Part shown: positions 24,320 to 54,700 of the stretch, piece by piece
How the letters are laid out: each line of letters opens with the position of its first letter
How positions within the stretch are numbered: position 1 is the first letter of the stretch
Source of the DNA: Cristatella mucedo
Lineage: Eukaryota > Bryozoa > Phylactolaemata > Cristatellidae
Assembly (NCBI GenBank): GCA_009760855.2
Contig: WPIO01000002.1
Location: forward strand, 1,121,001-1,185,000
DNA: 64,000 nucleotides
Direction: 5' to 3'
The notes under the pieces: generated by a model
Told to the model about the DNA's origin: nothing
The model's input: the letters and a program-made list of their open reading frames with translations, nothing else
Database searches by the model: none
Program-made: the position numbers and the translations under genes

Positions 24320-25342
24320 TCTGTAGCGAGAGCTGAGTGAGGCTCAGCCGTACCGGCACCAGGAGACAGCTGGATACGGGCGAGCTCGCTTCGGATGAGA
24401 GCGGACATAATTTCAAGTAGTCCATTCGAGGCGGCTTTTGAGGGGGCAACCGCCGCGTCGCTTGCACTCTCCCTGTCTGCCGGTACGGTTACCGAAAGCT
24501 CGGGCTTGGAGGGGGGGGGGGGGTCGTAGGGACCCGCGGGCAACTTTTGTGCTTTGTCAGTCTGCCTGCGAGTTCGTGCTCGGCTCGCAGCACTGCGGGC
24601 CGAATTCTCGCGGCGGACCATTCAGCAGCAGCATCGGGGGCGGGGCGGAGGGTGGGGCAGCATTGACGGATTTCGCCGAGGCCGCAGCAGCAGCACCAGC
24701 AGCTGCTGCTGCGCTGACTGTTCGCCTGCCTCCCGGTGCAGCGGACTGCCTTGACTTTACAAGGCAGTCCCTTTTCCAGATCCTTTTTTTAAGGAGCGAT
24801 GCCCACGATTAGCTTGAGCGGCAATTTGTAGCCAAGTAAGAGTGCACGAGGCAGTCTATAGGTCCTGGAAATTTATTATTCGCTCTCTTCACAAGAGGAG
24901 GCGAAGCGGCACCAGGTAAGTATGTCTCGTTTCCTCCTTGCGACTGGGGTCTCAAGGTTTTCCACGAGCCTTACGACAGGTCTCTAATGTTCTTTCTCCA
25001 ACGACGAACTAGGATCGGCAAACAATCCCGGTTTCCCTTTAGACGTGGCGCTTGGCTTGTAGCAGGAGGCGGCACCACAGCGGCTTGCGGTAGGTGGCTG
25101 GTTCGCTGTCACGTGACACTACAACCCAATCAAGAGGCCGGTTACCCTACGAGACCGCCCGCGGTGTCTTGTTGTCAGGATGGGTCGATCCCGGGTTTCG
25201 GCTGAGCGCTGACGGCCAGTACGCTGTCGGAGGGCGGCCGCGCGGCCGAGAGTGCGTCTGCTGCTGCCGAAATGCTTCGCACACATCTAGCGACTCGCCT
25301 CGGACTGCCGTGAAGCGTCGGTTTCGCAGGCGCCGGCGTAAT
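24320..25342 (+). promoter_or_regulatory. LRIG: GC/CpG-rich putative LRIG promoter and 5' UTR
   Basis: This stretch is GC- and CpG-rich and leads directly into exon 1; the richness continues through the first kilobase of intron 1. No TATA box is evident, and no transcription start can be fixed by eye. A minus-strand open frame (24621 to about 24310, Pro/Ser/Ala-rich) runs into the CT microsatellite. I see no domain in it and do not call it a gene. Confidence 0.4.
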
Positions 25343-47143
<21,801 letters not shown>

Positions 47144-47971
47144 TTTTGCTTTTTATCCAATCGTCCGCAGGCTCACCCACAAGAAACCGGTGGCAGCCAC
47201 CGCCTGCGTAGCCGGCTGACTGTGATAGCTCGTCGGCCAGGTAAGCGGTCACCGAACGTGAGGAGCTGCAACGCTGGCTCGGCTGTCCCAGTCGCGCGTA
47301 CGCGCAGCTGCTCGTTCGACGCAGGGGGGGGGGGCTGCAACAGCCGCTGCCGTAGCAGCAGCAGCAGCACCAGCGGCAGCATCTGGCAGCACAGCTGCTG
47401 AGGTGGTGGCCCATGTGACAGGCTGCTGCTTACTGGTTTCAGAGTGCACACGCTGCTGACGGCTCGACGGAACTTTGCCCGAGCTCCGGCGCTCGGGCAG
47501 CAATCGCCAGTACGGCACTACCCCGCCCCCTTCCCCGTCGTGCTGGTTCTTCTGGTGGATGGAGAATGAGCCCGAGTCCGTCCCCCCCTTCGTCTCATTG
47601 GACGAACGGCCTTGCGACACGTGTCAGGGTGTCGCAGGGCGACAGCCAGTGCGACTGCCGAGTGCCTTGCCATTTTGCAAAAACTCCTGCACCAGCCTTG
47701 TGTACCCGCCCATCAACAGTTGCTCAGAAATATTGAAGGTGCACGTCTCAAAACTCGCCTCCGCGCCGCTGGACAATGGTTGGAGGGTTGTCCGTGTAAC
47801 GTGAGGAACATGCTCAACTCGAAAAATCAGTCAGTGCCAGCCCGGCAGATGTGCATCTTTTGTTTTTTAATGGTTTTAAAACTTATTTTTTCAAACAACG
47901 AATGCATAACCGTTGGTATATTTTGTGGATTGGAGCATGATCATTTCTGCTGATCTTGCGCACAAACAAGT

Positions 47972-47981
47972 TTTATTTATT
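47972..47981 (-). promoter_or_regulatory. Poly(A) signals (AATAAATAAA) for the SDR gene
   Basis: On the - strand the sequence reads AATAAATAAA, two overlapping hexamers, about 590 nt beyond the SDR stop codon. They lie inside the LRIG 3' UTR and 20-30 nt before the LRIG signal, so the two mRNAs would overlap at their 3' ends. Confidence 0.55.
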
Positions 47982-48000
47982 GTGTGAGTGAAAGCCTTAC

Positions 48001-48006
48001 AATAAA
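48001..48006 (+). promoter_or_regulatory. LRIG: Poly(A) signal AATAAA for the LRIG gene
   Basis: A canonical AATAAA in an AT-rich patch about 860 nt past the LRIG stop. A TGCTTCTTCTGC U/C-rich stretch follows about 15-25 nt later, where cleavage would be expected. Confidence 0.65.
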
Positions 48007-48572
48007 GTACTATCCTACATGCTTCTTCTGCAGCTTGCGGGCGCAGTGGTCTTGTCAGCAGCAATCACAGTCAGCTGGGAACGAGCGAGAGTGTGTGTGT
48101 GTTTGCACGAGTTTGTGCGCGTGTGCCGACTGGTGACGTCAGCAGACTGAGCTGTTGCCAGTATATAGACAAACTACGGCTCTAGCACACGCAGCTCTGT
48201 TACACATGCTGTCAGTCCTCATGCTTGACGAGAGAATTGCAAGCCATCGCGTAGCCACATTTCTACGCATTCACACGTCCAGCACACAGCCAGCTGCTGG
48301 CCTGTGTGCAGGAGCAGAGTCCACTGCGGTCCGTGCAGTCACGTGTCCGCGACTCGGGACGAAAGAGAACTAGTGCGCCCCACTCAAAGTGGCAGGGCAA
48401 AGCTAGAAGCAAGAGGCGGGAGGCCTTGGCAGCAGGCGAAGCAGGTCGTCTGGTGACCGGATGCACGTATCCAGTCGTGGCACTGCGCGTCAGCGGTCGC
48501 CGCAGGCTTGGTGCACGGCTCGGCGGAGGGGGACTGACAGCGCTGCCGGCGCATTGCGCGACGGCAGCGCTG

Positions 48573-48739
48573 TCAGACGCGGCTCTGCAGGCTAATGTCG
48601 TCGAAGCCGTCGGCGACCGACTTTATGTTGGCCAGCGTTTCGCTCAGGGCCCACACCTCCCTCTGCAGCTCCAGGTCGTACGACTCGACGCTCGACCGGC
48701 CTTCCTTGCCGCCGGGCTCGAAGTACTTTCCCGTTTTCT
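48573..48739 (-). CDS. SDR exon 6: KTGKYF and C-terminus
   Basis: The acceptor CATTCTTTCGTCGCAG is strong. The exon encodes KTGKYFEPGGKEG, then LELQREVWALSETLANI, matching the GKYF...W-x-x-SE tail of SDR7C/WWOX-type enzymes. It ends with TGA at 48573-48575. If the preceding 144 nt are retained, exons 5 and 6 form one 473-nt exon. Confidence 0.85.
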
Positions 48740-51700
48740 CTGCGACGAAAGAATGCAGAGCCAACGAATGCGGCTGCACCGGCAGCACCGGCCCACGGGC
48801 GCCTGACTGAGGCGAGGATCCCTGCAGCAGCGCCCTCGCAAGCGAATGCAGACATGTTTTCGCTGCTGCTGCTGCCACCGTACGTTTGAAGTGGTCACTC
48901 GAGGCGAGGTCGGCGACAAGCTGGCCAGCCTTCTTAGCGCTGCTCGTGGCCTTGAGGCACCGGCAGGCGTAGTGAAACAGCGCCAGCCGGCACATCCGGG
49001 CAAATTTACCCGCGTGCCGCTCCAATCGCGTCTGATAGCAGACGCCTGCAACGCAGCAGATCGTGCAGTCTTTTCCGGCCATCACGCGCCCAGTCTTTGC
49101 AGTTTTGTGGAGTCACAGACAGAGATACATTACACTGATGCTCTAGTCATCTCCGCACTGCTAACAGGCGTGCACGGGAGCAGCAAAAACGAAAAGCAGA
49201 AAGGAAACGATGAGTGCACAGGTGATTGCTCGCAGGACTGGAACCGAGCTGCAAGCGTACTGCGGCGGCGTACGCCCTTGCTGGGCGTATGCACCGTATG
49301 CCCCAAGACTGCACCTGGGTCGACGGCATTGACCGCCACGTCGGTGCCTTGAAGCTTGCCGGCCAGATGGTAGGTGAAGAGAATATTGCACAGTTTCGAG
49401 TTCTTGTACGCGTGCAGACCGTTGAATGTGCCCTCTTTGTGCAGCTGGAAGTTCTTCACGTCCAGCGGGCCAACGCCTGTTCAGAGCAGGACAGAGAAAA
49501 GCAAAAATCGCCTCGTGCATAGGCTGCCACGACTGGAGAGATTCGAGAGAGCGATGCCACAGACGCCCTACGACACTGCAGCGCCAGCCCGGACTCGAAC
49601 GGACACAGCTCAAGGCCTGCGAGACGACAGCGGTCGGTTAGCCACGTGACGTGGCTGACCGCCCCGGATGTGTGACAAGTGTGCCGAATAGTGCGCTAAG
49701 ACCTACCATCACTGCGAAAGCGCTCGTGGTCATGGTCCGAGCACGTGACGTTTACGATGCGTGCATCTCCTGTCATGTGCCCGGCAGCCACCAAATAGTC
49801 AAGCAATCGGGTCGTGAGCAGAAAAGGTCCTGCAAGTATAGCAATCAATGCAACTCAGAAACCGTGCTGAACACTTACAAATGATATACACACGGACAGG
49901 CAGGCGTGCAGTATGTGAGCACACACATTGGCAATAGCCGGAGGGGGGAGGATGAGGAGGTGTGGCCGAGTGCGATGCAGCTGCTCCGACCACTCACGCA
50001 AGCCTCGGACCTAGAGCTGCCTGTGGCAATGCTCCTGAGATCGATAAGTCTCGGACTCATCGCGGTGAACAGACAGACGGCGATGCTACCAAAACTATGT
50101 GTGAGAATGTAGACTAGGCAAAGCCATCGGATGGTCTCATAATGAAGGTCTGGCAGGCATCAGGAATTGGGCGCACGCTTCGAGCATCTAAGGTAGACGT
50201 CTTGAAGCTCTCTCCCAATTCAGATAAGTGGCAAAAGGATAAAATACACTGGTGTTCCTCGAGTAAGTCCGTGACCATCGGGTCGGTGACGGTACCGTCT
50301 TCGACAAGCAGAGCAAAGCATGGGCTACCGCGAGACAGACAGACAGACGGACGGACGGACGGACGGACGGACGGACGGACGGACGGACGGACGGACGGAC
50401 GGACGGACGGACGGACGGACGGACGGACGGACGGACGGACGGACGGACGGACGGACGGACGGACGGACGGACGGACGGACGGACGGACGGACGGACGGAC
50501 GGACGGACGGACGGACGGACGGACGGACGGATGGAGAGAGTGAGTGAGGGAGAGAAAGTGGAGAGTGAACAAATATATGGCAGCTACTGAATGGATGCTA
50601 GGCCACGTAACGAGAGGAGGCAGCTTCGTGGAAGCCTGGAAGTGTCACGTAGATCACGTGACGTGCACAGGAGGATGAGCTATAAAGAGAGAACTGTTAA
50701 GCTATATAAATACGATCGAACTTTCACTTTTAAAAATTAAAACTGGCAAGATCATTAATACAAATGTTCCAAAAAGGACAAAGAACCTAAGGACTTGCTA
50801 AGGGGATTGATCGGTCTGGCAATGAAGTTTGCTCATGCAAAAGCAGCTTCAAAGATGAAGACCCCAAGTTCACCCCTCCATTCAATGAGACACGTCCATT
50901 TGATGAGAGAATGCATGATGAAATCCACAAGGGGCTCAGCTTGCTTCATAAGATTCCGTTTTTTTTTAACTCATCAGGCATATCTGACTTCTACTGCTGC
51001 TGCTGAGAGATTAATACTCGTTGAAATCTGCTTGGGTCTTATTTTGAGTTTCGTGCTGTTTTTGACAATTGTGGGCCGTCATTTTTTTCGGCTCTTACTT
51101 TACGAGCTGACAATTAGCAACGACATTGATTTTAGCATAAGAAAAACTGCATCTACTGCTATTAGCATGTGCAGATGGCCGTCTTGCCATTAGCTAGTTA
51201 TCTGTCAATCCCTCAGTCCCTTCTGCACGGCACGATTTTACAGATGGGTGAACAAAGCCTGGTTAGAAAGAATAGATGATCAAAGAGTTCGATCGGGGAC
51301 AGCAGCAGCTATATTTTCCGAAGATTATGGCTCAGCTATCCATCGAGCACATTTTAAAATAATAAACATAGCAACACATTTGTATAGCAACCTCAAAGAA
51401 CCGAATCTCTCTCTAGGCACTTTACAGATGTTTGCATATAAAGCATTACAAAATAAAAGTTTGGTGGTAACATCCTCGAGTAAGCAAGCATAGTGTAGGC
51501 AGGCACATGCACACGAAGGACGAGTCACACAGACTCACTAAATGCTGTAATAAGCAGGTTCACTTTAGCAATCAGTAGGGAGCCCAGACCAGATTGACAG
51601 TGTAAAGCTAAAAGAAAGATCCACGCAAAAATTGAAGGCAACCAATCAGCACCAAGTGACTCGATCTTGCCACCGACTGGGCAGCATGGATTGAATCCTC

Positions 51701-54700
51701 GCGCGATCAACAGAAGACCGATTTGGCCAATCGACAAGAGAACAGCCGAACTGCTCCCTACAGTGGCTGCAGTCTCTCGGTGCGAGTTGCAAAAAACACA
51801 ATCGGCATACACACAGTCGTTCCCCATGCATAACCGGTGGTAGGGTCACCAAACTCAAAAGAAGTTGCTCCCAACCGCCTTGCTTTTGGCTACAATTTCA
51901 GAAGGACCGAGCAGGCACGGGCAGCAGCCAATCAGCTGCTTGTAATGCTTGTCTCTGCAAGTAATGGTGATTGGCTGCACAGTGCCACTTGAGCTACACA
52001 CACTGCTATTGAGTCATTACTCAGTATAGCATGTTCAGAGCCCAAGATGCAGCAGAGTATGAACAAGACATGCTGTTTTGGGTAATTACATATTTTGATT
52101 TATCGACATACTCTACCTTTGCTATGTTAGCCAAAAATAGTTACCTTGAATTTGCAAGCTCCTCAACCAAGGTGATCAAAGGACCATTCAATTCCTCCTG
52201 GCTATGCCTGATAAGCATGTTTAGCAAAGTTAAGCCCTGCTTTCCGGCAAGCCATCTCCATACTTCAGCTTTTTTTTTCTATGCATCCGTATACTCACTT
52301 ATAAATTAACCTGACCTAATCAAGCACAATATTCGTTACCTCAGCACGTGTCTCCCATGTACACCTATTCTTTTAGGTCAGTCAGTAAAGGACCAAGGTC
52401 TATCCAAGCAAGTAGACTCAACGATAAATCAGTAAACCCTGGCTCCATTGCAAAGATGCCGAGCACTGAAGTCATGATCAATGGGGCAATACCAACATTT
52501 AAAAAGGAGTATAAAGTTTAGTGGCCTAAAAAAATGCCACCATACTGCCTTTTCTGGTATTAACGATATAATAATAATAATAGTAATAATAATAAGGCAT
52601 GTCTATAGTGCCCTAAGAGAGCTAAATCTCTTTCTAGGCACTTTATAATATGCTGTGAAGGAAGCAGAAACAGTGCAGACACTGTCACGAGATAAAAGCT
52701 AAAGCGTATCAATATAACTACTCTTGAAGAAATCAAGCCAACATCAGCTTATTAAAATCATTTATATAATTCATTCGTATAGCGTCCTAAGAGAACTTAA
52801 TCTCTATTCAGGCGCTTCACAGGTGCCTCGGGGCTCGAACCCACAACCTCGGCCAGACCTTGGTCGGGGCGAGCACCTTTACCACATGGGCCAAACCAGC
52901 TCGGCACTTCCGCCGTCCGATGGATCAATTTTCCAAGCGGGTCTGGTTGGGGAAATTTAAGAGACCAAATGCTATAAACGCCAAACGGCATGATTTGAGG
53001 TCAGTCACTGCTAGCTACAACCCGTTTGCCACAGGGGAGGAAGTAGAATGGGACTGACTGTACGAAAGTAGCCGATGAAGCAAGCTCTTCAACCTGAGCC
53101 GTGCGATCTCGGTTCAAGACTCATGCAATGTCAAAGTACCATTGTGTGTAACCCCCGAAGATCTGTTAGAAAAAAGATGGAAGTGAAAGAGTGAAAGCCA
53201 GCCACACTACACTGTAGATGTGTAGATATAGTGAAGTGCTGCAGTGGTGATATCCCTGCTTCAACCACAAACTTGGTAGCACAATCAATCTAAAGGCTAA
53301 AGAAATTCAAAGTGGCATCGTCACGACTGCACGATAATGTGACACAGCTTCCGGGCTTTCATCAATCCGAAAAGAGATACAAAGAACGATAATTTTTCCA
53401 CACTATCACACATGCTCACCTAAGCTTGCGCTCTGCCTCAGCACAACTCTGCTTAGCTGGACTTAATCTGTCCAACTACTGATGAGAACTTACACATTGC
53501 TGGATAAGGTAAGGAGAAGAACAAGCTGGGGCGAAAACCAGAAATCCAATTAACTCATCGGTCTCCTAGCAAGCACAAAGTTGAATCGGCTTTCAGCAGC
53601 CACTTGGTGAGCTATGCCCCCCCCCCCCCCCCGTGCCATCCCAGGCACACCAGCATATCAAAAGGCTAGCAGCCTGTCTTTCCAATCGCTACCGATAGTC
53701 GAAGGCCCACTAACTGGTACCCAGACCCTGGCCACGAAAAAACGCCACTACCATTGACAGGGGTTGAGGTGCTGGTGGCCAGAGTCTGGGTCAGCTCAGC
53801 AGCAAAGACTACAAAGACTATCAGTCCATGGTCTGTCTACCTTTCATGTAGCCTCAACTCGCTATGGGTGCTTCTTTGCAATCACACTTTGTTCTTTCTT
53901 GCACGTGATCCTGTCAATTCCTAGCGATTGCACATCGAAAAGCAGCTTGGGCGTTGGGTGCAAGACAGAAAACTCTCACGTACGACAGTCCCCCGAGTTC
54001 TAATTGATCGTCTTAACTTTTATACTTGTAAAAATCTGTGGAGTCACAGATAGAATGGGATGCATACGTGCATACACTCACATTAGAGTATGTATCCACA
54101 AGTAGCCTATGATAATAATAATAATAATACTAATAATAACAGCGCACTTGATGAAGCGCCCTCAGAGAACTCAATCTCTTTCTAGGCGCTTTACATTTGC
54201 TGCAAACGGAAATGCAATTGAATGGTGAGTAATATCATGCTTGATAAACAACATGAATAACATGGTTAGGGGTGACATGCACAGGGTCAGCATGCAAATG
54301 TGGTTAGTGGCAGCATGCACAGTGTCAGCACGCATAAGCACATCAAGGACGAATCACAGGGACCCACTAAATGCTGTCCTTAATAGGTGTATTTTTAAGT
54401 TCTTTTTAAATGTGGTCAAGTCAGGGGATGCTCTGACACAAGTCGGGAGGGAGTTGCAGGCTTTGGGAGCATACGAACTAAATGCACGGTCTCCAAAGGA
54501 TTTGAGGTTTGTACGAGGTATTGGTAGACTGTTGGATACCGAAAAGCGGGTGGTACGATGCTTGGCCTGATGGGGAAGTATATCTGAGAGATAGGCTGGA
54601 GCCAAAGAATGAAGTGACCTAAAAGTGAGCGACAAAACCTTGAAGTCGATCCGTTGCTTGACTGGTAGCCAGTGCAGGTCGGCGAGAAGTGGTGTGATGT

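Larger units (their letters stand above)
47144..48006 (+). other. LRIG: LRIG 3' UTR
   Basis: No further coding signal follows the LRIG stop codon on this strand. A second acceptor/donor pair (47171-47240) could be an alternative terminal exon. The segment is GC-rich, then becomes AT-rich toward 48000. Confidence 0.6.

Noticed and set aside
25094-25342. N-terminal extension of LRIG from an upstream ATG
   Set aside because: The frame is open, but it would put about 83 Arg-rich residues ahead of a clear signal peptide; the ATG at 25343 has the better context.
48306-48806. 166-codon + strand frame after LRIG
   Set aside because: Antisense shadow of the SDR C-terminal exons, beyond the LRIG poly(A) signal.
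50337-50530. CRISPR-like repetitive array
   Set aside because: It is a direct tetranucleotide repeat without spacers, in a eukaryotic intron.
50114-50572. 152-codon minus-strand frame of repeated PSVR units
   Set aside because: It is a translation of the GGAC satellite. A unit not divisible by three still yields a periodic frame; no gene signal flanks it.
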